Of a stretch of DNA of 41,937 nt, positions 7,574 to 15,785 are shown one piece after another (within the stretch, counting starts at the first letter, position 1; every line of letters begins with the position of its first letter). The position numbers were made by a program, and so were the translations under genes. The stretch covers positions 1-41,937 of the forward strand of contig JASHPT010000013.1 in the NCBI GenBank assembly GCA_030037955.1, given 5' to 3'. The DNA is from Thermoplasmata archaeon. Lineage in GTDB: Archaea; Thermoplasmatota; Thermoplasmata; Lutacidiplasmatales; UBA184. Below the pieces are notes generated by a model. That model was given only the letters and a program-made list of their open reading frames with translations. It did no database searches and was not told the DNA's origin.

Positions 7574-8536
7574 CTACGCGAAGTGAAACCGGGTGCCCAC
7601 GCTCGACTCGAGGTAGGCCGCGGGAAACCGGCGCGCGAGCTCCTGGCGCGCCTTCCAGCCGGTACAGTGGCCGGGCACGAGGACGTCCGGGTGGAGCCTC
7701 TCCAGCTCGGCGACCGTGGGCGCGATCACCGGCTCGAAGAGCGGTCCCGTGAGATGGAATCCCCCCAGGGCGGCATGAACCCGGTCGACGCCGGTCGATC
7801 GTTGGGCGCTCCGCAGGATGTTGATCATGCCGGCGTGGCCGCAGCCCGAGACCACGACGAGTCCTTTTCCCCTCACGTCGCAGGCCAGGTACTGGTCATC
7901 CCAGACCATCGGGTCAGGCTCCCAGCCGCTCGCGCCCCGGGCCCACTGGATCGGGAAGCCCTTCTCGAACGCGGTCACGCGCTCGACCCGTCCCGACACC
8001 AAGGCCGTCTCGCCGAACAGGTAGGTGGGCCCTTCCCGCTCCCGGAGGTCGACGTCCGCCGCGGCCAGCATCGACCGGTCGGGGGGCGGCAGGTTGACCT
8101 CCGCGCCGGTGGGGAAGACGAGCTTCCGCGTCCGCCACGCGTCGGGGTGAAGGATCAGTGGAAGGCGCTTCCTCCCGACCGTACGCAACAGGCCTTCCAA
8201 CCCGCCGTGATGGTCGCCATGTCCGTGGGAGAGGACGATCGACGCGACGGCCCGGAGCGAGGGGCCGAGGACCTCGAGGTTGTGGGAGAGGGCATCGCTC
8301 GAGAGTCCCGCGTCGTAGAGGATCCGCGTCTCCGCACCGTTCGCGCGGATCGTGACGAGGGCGGAGAACCCGTGCTCGGCCCGTAGGTGGGGGCCTGCCG
8401 TCCAATCCCCGGGGACCGGGGGGCGGGTAGCGTGGGCCTCGTTTGGCAGGAAGAGGTCGAGAGAGTTGTCGACGAGGATCGTGACGTCGACCGAATCGAC
8501 CGGCCTCAGCCGGACCGTGCCGGGTACGGTGTCCAT
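7574..8536 (-). CDS. Metallo-beta-lactamase-fold hydrolase (COG1237-like)
   Basis: 320 residues. The N terminus VDVTILVDNSLDLFLP and the metal motif SHGHGDHHGG (an HXHXDH site) match the COG1237 branch of the metallo-beta-lactamase superfamily. That branch contains the methanogen beta-ribofuranosylaminobenzene 5'-phosphate synthase-like proteins and dihydropteridine-related hydrolases. Further ligands are seen in VVSGCGHAG and in VPGHCTGW near the C terminus. The ATG at 8536 fits the family start; a longer frame would run back through the tRNA-Leu gene. It lies 63 bases downstream of tRNA-Leu on the same strand with no obvious TATA box between, so read-through is possible. Confidence 0.83.
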   Translation of the reverse strand: MDTVPGTVRLRPVDSVDVTILVDNSLDLFLPNEAHATRPPVPGDWTAGPHLRAEHGFSALVTIRANGAETRILYDAGLSSDALSHNLEVLGPSLRAVASIVLSHGHGDHHGGLEGLLRTVGRKRLPLILHPDAWRTRKLVFPTGAEVNLPPPDRSMLAAADVDLREREGPTYLFGETALVSGRVERVTAFEKGFPIQWARGASGWEPDPMVWDDQYLACDVRGKGLVVVSGCGHAGMINILRSAQRSTGVDRVHAALGGFHLTGPLFEPVIAPTVAELERLHPDVLVPGHCTGWKARQELARRFPAAYLESSVGTRFHFA

Positions 8537-8599
8537 CGGGTATCGGATCCTCGCAGCCGCCGACGGGCCCGACGCAGTACCTCCCAAAGTCGTTTGAGG

Positions 8600-8684
8600 T
8601 GCGGGGAGAGGGATTTGAACCCACGAACTCCTACGAGACCAGACCCTGAATCTGGCGCCTTTGACCAGGCTGGGCGATCCCCGC
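8600..8684 (-). tRNA. tRNA-Leu (anticodon CAG)
   Basis: An 85-base class II tRNA. The acceptor GCGGGGA pairs with TCCCCGC, and the discriminator is A. The anticodon arm is CCAGA-TTCAGGG-TCTGG with anticodon CAG, and a long variable arm carries a CTC/GAG stem. The T arm GTGGG-TTCAAAT-CCCTC has a U:U mismatch at 50:64. CCA is not encoded and there is no intron. It reads CTG leucine codons. Confidence 0.93.
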
Positions 8685-8732
8685 GCGCCGGTTGGGTATC
8701 GCCCGGGAATATCAAGTGCTCGGGGCGGACGG

Positions 8733-9548
8733 CTAGGCCGGCGCGGACCGGGCGGTAGTGGCCTTCCGGCCCGGCTCGAGCATCTGCAGCGCCTCCCGAG
8801 CCGTGGCCTTCTCGTGCACGATCGCACGGATGGCCTGGATCATCGCCACGGGGTGGTCGGATTGCCAGATGTTGCGTCCCATGTCCACCCCGATCGCGCC
8901 CTTGGCCATCGCCCCCTCGCACAGGTCGAGGACGGCCCGGTCCGAGTCGAGCTTCGGGCCGCCCGCCACGACCAGCGGGACGGGGCATCCCTCCACGACC
9001 TTCTCGAAGTTCTCACAGTAGTAGGTCTTGACCAGGTGGGCGCCCAGCTCCGCGGAGACCCGGCAGGCGAGGGAGAGATACCGGGCGTCCCGCTTCTCGA
9101 GCTCCTTGCCGACCGCCGTGATCGCCATCACCGGCATGCCCATCGCCTCCCCCTCATCGACCAGCTCGCCCAGAGAAACGAGCGACTGGTGCTCGTGCGG
9201 GGCGCCGACGAAGACCGACAGCGCCACCGCGGCGACGTTCAGCCGAAGCGCCTCCTCCATCGAGGTGGTGATCGCCTCGTCGCTGAGGTCCTCCTGGAGC
9301 ACCGTGACGCCCCCCGACACGCGCAGAACGACCGGAACGTCGGAGGTCGCAGGGATCGAGCGCCGGAGTACCCCTCGGGTGACGGCGATCGCATCCGCGA
9401 ACGGGAGCAGCGGTTCCAGCGTCGTCCGAGGATTCTCGAGGCGTCGGGTCGGTCCCATGAAATACCCGTGGTCGGCCGCCAGCATGACGGTGTGACCAGT
9501 GCTCGGCTTGACGAACCGAGCCATCCGGTTCTGCAGACCCCAGTCCAT
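8733..9548 (-). CDS. lsrF: LsrF-like class I aldolase/thiolase (3-hydroxy-5-phosphonooxypentane-2,4-dione thiolase family)
   Basis: 271 residues closely resembling LsrF along most of their length. The start MDWGLQNRMARFVKPSTGHT, then MLAADHGYFMGPT, TRGVLR, HEHQSLV and the Schiff-base region LVKTYY (Lys174) are all present, as is the phosphate-binding GVDMGRNIWQS segment. In enteric bacteria LsrF ends AI-2 breakdown by thiolysis of phosphorylated pentanedione. No other lsr gene is nearby, so in this archaeon it may instead act as a DeoC/FbaB-like aldolase or in aromatic precursor synthesis. A TATA-like CCTTTAAG (minus, 9581-9588) lies about 36 bases upstream. Confidence 0.82.
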   Translation of the reverse strand: MDWGLQNRMARFVKPSTGHTVMLAADHGYFMGPTRRLENPRTTLEPLLPFADAIAVTRGVLRRSIPATSDVPVVLRVSGGVTVLQEDLSDEAITTSMEEALRLNVAAVALSVFVGAPHEHQSLVSLGELVDEGEAMGMPVMAITAVGKELEKRDARYLSLACRVSAELGAHLVKTYYCENFEKVVEGCPVPLVVAGGPKLDSDRAVLDLCEGAMAKGAIGVDMGRNIWQSDHPVAMIQAIRAIVHEKATAREALQMLEPGRKATTARSAPA

Positions 9549-9580
9549 GCGCTCCCTCGACCCGTTAGTCCGAGGGCTCC

Positions 9581-9588
9581 CTTAAAGG
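9581..9588 (-). promoter_or_regulatory. TATA-like box of the lsrF-like gene
   Basis: CCTTTAAG on the minus strand, about 36 bases before the ATG at 9548 and the only AT-rich stretch between the gene and the Lrp stop. Called by position and composition. Confidence 0.5.
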
Positions 9589-9604
9589 CGTTTCCGGGGC
9601 CTGT

Positions 9605-10084
9605 CTACACCGGGGCCGGTCGGGAGGAGAGCGGGACCCGTCGGTCCTCCTTGACCCGGTTCAGCACCACCTGGGTGCTCGTTCGCTCGACATACGGGTC
9701 CTGGAGGGTGTGCTTCACGAACCGGTCGAGGTCTCGTCGGTCCCGGAATCGTCCGATGATGAGGGCGTCGAACTCGCCGGTCACGTCGTAGATCGCATAG
9801 GCCCGGGGGTCGCGGCCGAGCCGTTCCTCGACCTCGCGGAGCTTGCCTTTCAGGATCCGGATGCCGATCGTCGCCCAGAGGTCCCATCCGAGGAGCTCGT
9901 CGTCGAGGAGCGGGATGTAGCCCCGGACGACCCCCAGCTTCTCCAGGCGCTCCAGCCGGTGGCTGATCGTCGTCGGCGACACACGGAGCCGGCGGGCGAT
10001 CTCCCGGTCGCTGCGGCGCGCGTTGATGTTGAGCTCCTGGAGCAGGGAGCGGTCGAGGTCGTCCACGGCGGACGTTTGACCCAT
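9605..10084 (-). CDS. Lrp/AsnC-family transcriptional regulator
   Basis: 159 residues. The N-terminal winged helix runs from DDLDRSLLQELNINARRS through the helix-turn-helix REIARRLRVSPTTISHRLERLEKLG. A RAM/AsnC ligand domain follows (about 65-150), with the VTGEFDALIIGRF strand-helix typical of amino-acid-sensing Lrp proteins. The ATG at 10084 gives the standard length. It is divergent from a glutamine synthetase gene, and the gap holds three TGTCC-type boxes, suggesting that it senses amino-acid or nitrogen status and regulates itself and glnA. Ligand not identifiable. Confidence 0.9.
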   Translation of the reverse strand: MGQTSAVDDLDRSLLQELNINARRSDREIARRLRVSPTTISHRLERLEKLGVVRGYIPLLDDELLGWDLWATIGIRILKGKLREVEERLGRDPRAYAIYDVTGEFDALIIGRFRDRRDLDRFVKHTLQDPYVERTSTQVVLNRVKEDRRVPLSSRPAPV

Positions 10085-10150
10085 GGGACACCAATTGCTT
10101 TCGACTATGTCCATTGAATATTTGTGGATTGGGATGAATGTCCAATTCCG
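10084..10150. promoter_or_regulatory. lrp-glnA divergent promoter region with three TGTCC-type boxes
   Basis: GGACA at 10087-10091 (TGTCC on minus), TGTCCATTG at 10109-10117 and TGTCCAATT at 10139-10147 recur in a stretch much richer in A+T than its surroundings. GAATATTTG (10116-10124) can serve as the glnA TATA box and GGACATAGTC on the minus strand as the lrp one. The repeated boxes around both start sites are candidate Lrp sites. Confidence 0.5.
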
Positions 10151-10199
10151 TCGGCGCAGGGTTGATGTAGCGAGATGCGGTCGGAGGGGCGAGGGCGGC

Positions 10200-11681
10200 A
10201 TGTCGGACGAGACGGCGGGCGAGAGCGCGAGGGCCGGCATCAGCGAGGCGAAGGCGGCGGAGATCCTCTCGGGTCTCAAGGCCCGGAATATCCGGTGGGT
10301 CGAGATCTTCTACACGGATATTCTGGGCGGTTTCAATCACCTCCACCTGCCGGTGGACGCGCTCGAGCCGGACTCGTTCGTGACCGGGATCCCCAAGCTC
10401 GACGGCTCCTCGGTTCGTGGCTTTCAGGAGATCTACGAATCCGACATGGTCCTGCTCCCGGACCCGAGCACGCTCGCTACCCTGCCCTGGGGCGGTGCGG
10501 GAACCGGTAGCGTTCGGTTCATCGCGGACATCCTGATGGGCGGGACCCGCGCGCCGTATCCTCGGGACCCCCGGGGCATCGCCCGAAGGACGGTCCAGGT
10601 GCTCGAGTCGGCCGGGTACGACCGCTCGTACTGGGGGCCGGAGATCGAGTTCTTCGTCTTCGATGCGGTCCGGCTGCTGCCCTCCGCGGATGCCGTCCGG
10701 GACGCCTGGAGCGGCGCCGGCTACCTGATCGACAGCTCGGAGGCGCCGTGGCAGGAGCAGGACGGCCACGGGTCCATCCGGTTCAAGGAGGGGTACCACC
10801 GGGGAGCTCCCTCGGACCAGCTGCAGGACCTCCGCAGCGAGATGTGCAACATCCTGGTGGACGATTTCCACATCAAGGTCGACGCCCACCACCACGAGGT
10901 CGGCACGGCCGGACAGGCGGAGATCAACATCCGGTTCGACGAACTCATCCCGTCCGCGGACCACGTGCAGGACGTTCGCTTCGTGATCAAGAACGTCGCG
11001 CGGCAACACGGCAAGATCGCCACGTTCATGCCGAAGCCGGTCTACGGCGACAACGGGCTCGGCCTCCACACCAACCAATCGCTCTGGAGCAAGGGCACGA
11101 ACGTCTTCTACGACGCGGCCGACCCCTACGCGGAGATCAGCCAGACCTGCCGGTACTACATCGGCGGCCTGCTCGAGCACGCCCGGGCGCTCTGCGCGAT
11201 CACGAACCCGATCACGAACTCCTACCGCCGCCTGGTTCCCGGCTTCGAGGCCCCGGTCTTCATCGCCTACAGCAAGGCGAACCGGTCGGCCAACGTGCGG
11301 ATTCCCTTCTATCTCAAGGGGCATCCGGCCGCGAAGCGGCTCGAGTACCGGACCCCGGACTCGTCGGCCAACATCTACCTGGTCGAGGCGGCGCTCGCGC
11401 TGGCCGGCCTCGACGGGATCCGGCGAAAGATCGACCCGGGCAACCCGGTGGACACGGACATCTACAAGCTCTCACCGGAGAAGCGTCGCGAGCTCGGGAT
11501 CCGGGAGCTGCCCGGGTCGCTCGGGGAGGCGCTCGAGTGCCTCGCCTCCGACCACGCCTTCCTGGCGCCGGCCTTCTCCGACTCCTTCCTCGAGGCGTAC
11601 CGCGAGCTCAAGCACGAGGAGCAGCTGCAGCTGAACCTCCGTCCGCACCCGTACGAGTTCTACCGGTACCTCGACGTGTAA
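10200..11681 (+). CDS. glnA: Glutamine synthetase family protein (GlnA type I)
   Basis: 493 residues, near the usual 440-470 of archaeal GS-I with a short extra N terminus. The family blocks are present: latch loop LDGSSVRGF (68-75), first metal Glu in GPEIEFF (147-152), metal region HHEVGTAGQAE (230-241), ATP region KPVYGDNGLGLH (279-290), the NPITNSYRRLVPG loop and EYRTPDSSAN. It should ligate ammonia to glutamate using ATP in the cytoplasm. Two departures are odd: the second His of the MHXH motif is Asn292, and the RXPDPSANPY motif reads RTPDSSANIY, so a GS-like ligase with another substrate is possible. ATG at 10200 is preferred; GGAGGGG lies 10-17 bases upstream. Confidence 0.85.
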   Translation: MSDETAGESARAGISEAKAAEILSGLKARNIRWVEIFYTDILGGFNHLHLPVDALEPDSFVTGIPKLDGSSVRGFQEIYESDMVLLPDPSTLATLPWGGAGTGSVRFIADILMGGTRAPYPRDPRGIARRTVQVLESAGYDRSYWGPEIEFFVFDAVRLLPSADAVRDAWSGAGYLIDSSEAPWQEQDGHGSIRFKEGYHRGAPSDQLQDLRSEMCNILVDDFHIKVDAHHHEVGTAGQAEINIRFDELIPSADHVQDVRFVIKNVARQHGKIATFMPKPVYGDNGLGLHTNQSLWSKGTNVFYDAADPYAEISQTCRYYIGGLLEHARALCAITNPITNSYRRLVPGFEAPVFIAYSKANRSANVRIPFYLKGHPAAKRLEYRTPDSSANIYLVEAALALAGLDGIRRKIDPGNPVDTDIYKLSPEKRRELGIRELPGSLGEALECLASDHAFLAPAFSDSFLEAYRELKHEEQLQLNLRPHPYEFYRYLDV

Positions 11682-11726
11682 CGCCGGTCCGGGAGCGGTT
11701 TAACGGGGGCCGGGCTGGGTCCCGGC

Positions 11727-13286
11727 GTGAGCGCTCCGGTCGACCGGGCGTGGGTCAACGGCCGGGTCTTCACCGGAACGGGCTTCGCCGAGGCGTTCCT
11801 GGTCGAGGGCGGCGAGGTCCGGGCCGTCGGGCCGGACGATGCGGTCCGGCGGGCCAAAGGGACCGGAGCCGACGTGGTCGACCTCCGGGGCCGACTCGTG
11901 ATACCGGGGCTGATCGACCTCCATGTGCATCTCACGGACACGGTGCTCGAGCGGGAGGGGGTCGACCTCCGGGGAACTCGCTCGCGGGAGGAACTCTGGG
12001 CCCGGGTGAGGGCCGGCATGGACCGGGCCGGTCCCGGACCGCTGGTCGGGGTGGGCTGGGACTCCTCCCTCTGGCCCGACGGCCAGGACCCGACTCGGGA
12101 GGAACTGGACCGGATTCTCGTCGACCGCCCGCTGATCCTCTTCCAGGTGAGCATGCACGCCGCGGTGCTCAACTCCGTGGCACTCCAGGCTCTCGGGATC
12201 GAGGAAGGGGTCACCGACCCGCCCGGCGGGGCGTTCGGCCGATCCCGCGACGGCCGGTTGAACGGTCTCCTGTACGATGCGGCCATGGCTCGTCTCAGCG
12301 ACCCGACGACCGCGGGGGTCTGGGTCCGCCAGCATCTCGACGCCTATCGGCGACTGCTGCGCGAGGCGGCAGCCCTGGGCCTGACCACGCTCTGTCCGGT
12401 GCTGGCCTCGCCGTCGGAGGTGGAAGGTGTCGCTCAGATCGCGGCGCAGGAGCTCCCGGTACGGGTCCGGTTCTACCTGGACCTCCGGGACCTCGGGGCC
12501 TTCTCCCGGTTGCCGCGACCTGCCGAGAACGCTGGCTGGCGTGTTACCGGAGTGAAGGCCATCACCGACGGGGCGTTCGGAACGCGAACGGCGTGGCTCG
12601 AGTCCCCCTACGCAGACCGACCGGGGGATGCCGGTTTCCCGATATGGACCGACGAGGAGCTCCAGGCGAGTCTCCGGTCCGCCGCCGAGGTCGGTCTCAC
12701 GCCGGCGCTCCATGCGATCGGGGACCGGGCGCTGGCCCGCGTGCTGTCGGTACTCGACAACGTCCCGACGGCCGGAACGCCCAGGATCGAGCACGCCTCG
12801 TTGACGCCGCCGTCCCTGTGGCCGCGGCTGGAACGGCAGAGGCCGAACCTCGTGGTCGAGCCTCACTTTGTAGAGACGGACCGCTGGCTGGTCCGCCGGT
12901 TGGGAGCCGACCGCGCCCGATGGACCTACGCGTTCCGTACGCTCTGGGACCGGGGATTGGTCCTGGGAGGGGCCAGCGACTCCCCGGTCGAGCCGCTCGA
13001 CCCGTGGACCGGGATCCGGGCCGCCGTAGACCGGGTGCCCCGGTCGGACTTCGGTCGGCTCACGGCGTCCGAGCGGCTCGCGCCCATCGAGGCCTTCCAG
13101 CTCTACACCCGGAACGCCGGCCCGATCCTCGGGGAGCCCGGGCTCGGACAGCTCGCCGTCGGGAGCCCGGCGGACTTCGTACTGACCTCCGCCACCTCGC
13201 TCGACGGGGCCCTCGCGGTGGGGTGGCCGGCCGTGGCGGAGACGTGGGTGGGCGGTCGCCGGAGCTTCCCCGCGTCAGCGGCATAA
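11727..13286 (+). CDS. Amidohydrolase (YtcJ/NfdA-like, metal-dependent)
   Basis: 519 residues. A small N-terminal beta-sandwich holds WVNGRVFTG. The TIM-barrel metal motif LIDLHVHL (about 66-73), the ITDGAFGTRTAWL block, LHAIGDRA, IEHASL and the C-terminal metal/Asp region ASDSPVEPLDPW follow. This is the signature order of COG1574 amidohydrolases such as N-substituted formamide deformylase. They hydrolyse amide or imine bonds of small molecules in the cytoplasm. The GTG start at 11727 lies about 25 bases after a TATA-like GGTTTAAC at 11697-11704, so the mRNA is probably leaderless. True substrate unknown. Confidence 0.85.
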   Translation: MSAPVDRAWVNGRVFTGTGFAEAFLVEGGEVRAVGPDDAVRRAKGTGADVVDLRGRLVIPGLIDLHVHLTDTVLEREGVDLRGTRSREELWARVRAGMDRAGPGPLVGVGWDSSLWPDGQDPTREELDRILVDRPLILFQVSMHAAVLNSVALQALGIEEGVTDPPGGAFGRSRDGRLNGLLYDAAMARLSDPTTAGVWVRQHLDAYRRLLREAAALGLTTLCPVLASPSEVEGVAQIAAQELPVRVRFYLDLRDLGAFSRLPRPAENAGWRVTGVKAITDGAFGTRTAWLESPYADRPGDAGFPIWTDEELQASLRSAAEVGLTPALHAIGDRALARVLSVLDNVPTAGTPRIEHASLTPPSLWPRLERQRPNLVVEPHFVETDRWLVRRLGADRARWTYAFRTLWDRGLVLGGASDSPVEPLDPWTGIRAAVDRVPRSDFGRLTASERLAPIEAFQLYTRNAGPILGEPGLGQLAVGSPADFVLTSATSLDGALAVGWPAVAETWVGGRRSFPASAA

Positions 13287-13318
13287 GGCGCCGAAGCTCA
13301 GGGGCCCGCGATCCCTCG

Positions 13319-13885
13319 ATGAGTGGCGTGGCCCCGGTGCCTGCGTTCAAGGTCTTCTCGCCCACGATGCGGGTCGACGCGCTGTTGGGAGACTGGCGGG
13401 CCGAGCTGCCGGTCGAACTGAGTGCGGAGGAGCGGGAGGCCCAGCTCTACGACCGGGCCTGGACCGAGTACCTCGCTGGGGACTACGGCTTCGGCCTCTG
13501 GTGCTGGCACGAGACGGACCGGCTCACGAACTCGTTCAATGGTAGCGTCAAGGAGGTCACGCGCGTCCTCGGCCCCGGACACTTCTTCGGCTTCTCCCAC
13601 CGTCGGGCCGTGGCGGAGAAGATCCCTCTCGATCGGATCCACCGGCCGCGAAAGGGGGAGATGAGCACGCCTCGGCCGGAGGCGATCGTGCTGGCCAACT
13701 ACCAGCTCCTCTGCACGTACCTGGTCCACGCCAAGCTCGGAGATGCGAAGGCGAAAGCCCAGTTCGAGATTGCCCTGCTCGACCTCGAGGACCGCCGGCG
13801 CACGGACCCGTACCTCCGGTTCTTCGAGACCTTCCGCGACCTGCTCGATCGCTCGGCCAAGCCCTCCGCCGCCCAAGCCCCCTAG
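13319..13885 (+). CDS. Conserved-looking protein of unknown function
   Basis: 188 residues, soluble, mainly helical, in no family I can name. Distinct stretches are a Trp-rich segment DYGFGLWCWHETDRLTNSF, an HFFGFSHRRAVAE segment and a long C-terminal helical pair. The ATG at 13319 is preceded by a TATA-like GCATAAGG about 35 bases upstream and TruA follows after 19 bases, so this gene and truA may be one unit. High-GC codon use like its neighbours supports a real gene. No catalytic motif is evident. Confidence 0.65.
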   Translation: MSGVAPVPAFKVFSPTMRVDALLGDWRAELPVELSAEEREAQLYDRAWTEYLAGDYGFGLWCWHETDRLTNSFNGSVKEVTRVLGPGHFFGFSHRRAVAEKIPLDRIHRPRKGEMSTPRPEAIVLANYQLLCTYLVHAKLGDAKAKAQFEIALLDLEDRRRTDPYLRFFETFRDLLDRSAKPSAAQAP

Positions 13886-13904
13886 CCGGACCGCACGTTC
13901 GTCG

Positions 13905-14750
13905 ATGACGACCACGACCTGGCTCGTCCGGTTCGGCTACGACGGAGAGGGATTCGCCGGGTGGGCTCGGCAGCCCGGGCGTCGCACGGTCGAGGGTACG
14001 CTGCGCGACGCGATCCCGCGTGTCGGCGTGGCGCCGACGGCCGAGTCGGCGGGTCTGGCGGTCGCCAGCCGAACCGACCGCGGGGTGAGCGCCCGAGCCA
14101 ATGCGCTGGTCCTTCGCTCCGCGCTGCCGGCGGCGGCCGTGCTCCGGGCCCTCAACGGGGCGGCGCCGGATATCTACTGCACCGCCATCGCGCCCGTTCC
14201 GCCGGATTTCTCTCCGAGGTCAGCCTCGGGCCGATGGTACCGGTACTTTGAGCCGGCGGAGGGCTGGCATCTCTCCCGGTGGCGGTCGGCCGCCTCGAGG
14301 TTTCAGGGGGAGGTCGACGCTCGCTCGTTCGGTCGGGACCTTCCGGTCGACCGACCAACCTGGCGGACCCTGGAGAGTGTCCAGGTGCACCGAGCCGGGC
14401 GCGACTGGCTGGTCGTCGACGTGAAGGCGCCGTCGTTCGTCTGGGGAATGGTCCGCAAGATCGTCGCAGCCCTGCGAGCGGTGGACCACGGGTCGCTCGC
14501 CCTCGACCGGCTGACAAGAGCTCTCCGGGGAGAGCTCCGGCTGACTCTACCGCTGGCCGAGCCTGAGCGGCTGGTGCTCTGGGAGGTGCAGTATCCGCTG
14601 CCCTGGGTCCGCGAGTGGACCGGCCCCAACCGGGCCCAGTCGCGGCATCTTCGGCACGTGGTTGCCCACGGTCGTCTGCGGAGCACGATCGGCCACCAGC
14701 TGCCCGGGGCGGATCGCCTCGGCACCCCGGGGCCCCGGCCCGCCGCCTAG
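13905..14750 (+). CDS. truA: tRNA pseudouridine synthase TruA
   Basis: 281 residues. The N terminus FGYDGEGFAGWARQPG and the catalytic loop ASRTDRGVSA with nucleophile Asp58 identify TruA, which makes pseudouridine at positions 38-40 in the anticodon stem-loop. The RWYRYF segment and the C-terminal FVWGMVRKIVAAL complete the catalytic domain. The ATG at 13905 gives the standard start. A poorly conserved C-terminal tail of about 40 residues follows, ending in an AAA-PRPAA-type low-complexity end. Its TAG stop lies within CTAG, shared with the convergent reductase gene. Confidence 0.9.
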   Translation: MTTTTWLVRFGYDGEGFAGWARQPGRRTVEGTLRDAIPRVGVAPTAESAGLAVASRTDRGVSARANALVLRSALPAAAVLRALNGAAPDIYCTAIAPVPPDFSPRSASGRWYRYFEPAEGWHLSRWRSAASRFQGEVDARSFGRDLPVDRPTWRTLESVQVHRAGRDWLVVDVKAPSFVWGMVRKIVAALRAVDHGSLALDRLTRALRGELRLTLPLAEPERLVLWEVQYPLPWVREWTGPNRAQSRHLRHVVAHGRLRSTIGHQLPGADRLGTPGPRPAA

Positions 14751-15655
14751 GTCGGACTGAGCAGGCGGTTCCAGTCCTGCTCGCTCGCCCACTCGCCGAA
14801 GCGGTGCCACCCGACCTCCGGGTAGTCGTGGCGGAGGCGCGCAATGTCGACCCCGTATCCGTGCTGACCGAGCCACTCGGTCATCTTGGCCATGTCCGGG
14901 CTGCGGGCCCGGAGCGCATCCAGCGGGACGGCTTGCAGCCGGACCGGTCGGCCCAGTTGCTGGCTCAGCGTGGTGGCCAACTGGGCCGGGCTCAGCTCGT
15001 CCCCAGCGACCTCCACGCGTTGACCGCGGAATCGACCCGATCCTTCGAGGACGAGGGTGTCGAAGGCGGCGAGGTCCTCGAGAGCGATCATCTGCACGGG
15101 CTTCTCCGCCGGCACGCCCGAGGCGTAGGCTCCCTGCCGGAGCGTGGGAAGCGCGAACGGTGCGACGACGTTCTCCATGAACGCGACCGGAGCGACGATC
15201 GCGAACGGCAGGCCACTGCTGCGGAGGTGATGCTCGACGGCAAACTTGCTGTCGAAGTGCGGGATCCCGGTGTGCTGGCTCGCCGACGCGACGGAGGAGT
15301 AGAGGACGAACGGGACGTCTGCGGCCCGCAGTCCGTCGATGGCGGACTCGCCTTGGCGCTGTTCCGTCTCGGCGCCCGCGACGGGGGTTCCCATCAGGAA
15401 CGCCGCGTCCACGAGCTGGGCTGCCCGTTCGACGGAGGCGGGGTCGTCGAAGCTGCCCGGGAACACCTCGACACCCTGAGCCTGCAACGCCTTCGCACCG
15501 GGCGAGGAGCGGTCGCGAACGAGCGCGCGCAGCCGATGCCCCCGTGCCTTGAGACGCCGCAGAAGGGTGCCTCCCTGCTGTCCCGTCGCTCCGGTGACGA
15601 GAATGTGCAGGGACCGGTCCGCGATCATGTGCACGGCGGACTTCGAGGAGGGCAT
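14747..15655 (-). CDS. NmrA-like NAD(P)-binding protein
   Basis: 302 residues. A Rossmann fold opens with ILVTGATGQQGGTLLRRL (TGXXGXXG). LRALVRDRSS, the VEVFPGSFDD strand and VLYSSVASAS then match the NmrA-like/atypical SDR group. The normal YXXXK is replaced by the HFDSKFAVE segment, as in NmrA proteins that sense NAD(P) redox state or act as quinone or ketone reductases. The ATG at 15655 is preferred to the longer frame because the nucleotide fold begins 14 residues later and the longer frame would overlap the divergent membrane gene; ATG 15628 is possible. Convergent with truA through a shared CTAG. Confidence 0.83.
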   Translation of the reverse strand: MPSSKSAVHMIADRSLHILVTGATGQQGGTLLRRLKARGHRLRALVRDRSSPGAKALQAQGVEVFPGSFDDPASVERAAQLVDAAFLMGTPVAGAETEQRQGESAIDGLRAADVPFVLYSSVASASQHTGIPHFDSKFAVEHHLRSSGLPFAIVAPVAFMENVVAPFALPTLRQGAYASGVPAEKPVQMIALEDLAAFDTLVLEGSGRFRGQRVEVAGDELSPAQLATTLSQQLGRPVRLQAVPLDALRARSPDMAKMTEWLGQHGYGVDIARLRHDYPEVGWHRFGEWASEQDWNRLLSPT

Positions 15656-15785
15656 GGGGCGGGCGACTCTCGACGGCGGAAAGCATTGACGCCCGGCGCT
15701 CCGAACGCGCCGCCGCGCACTACGGGCCTGTCGCCGCCTTGAAGTATCCCGGAACCGAAGTTCTGTGCGCGAGGCGCAGGTCACG

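Noticed and set aside
9582-11324. 580-codon minus-strand frame over glnA and lrp
   Set aside because: It is an antisense frame of high-GC coding sequence without any protein motif; glnA on the plus strand carries all family blocks.
10748-13885. 1045-codon plus-strand open frame
   Set aside because: Its first 850 codons lie in another frame of glnA and the amidohydrolase and read as Arg/Gly/Pro-rich shadow; only the last 188 codons from 13319 are a real gene.
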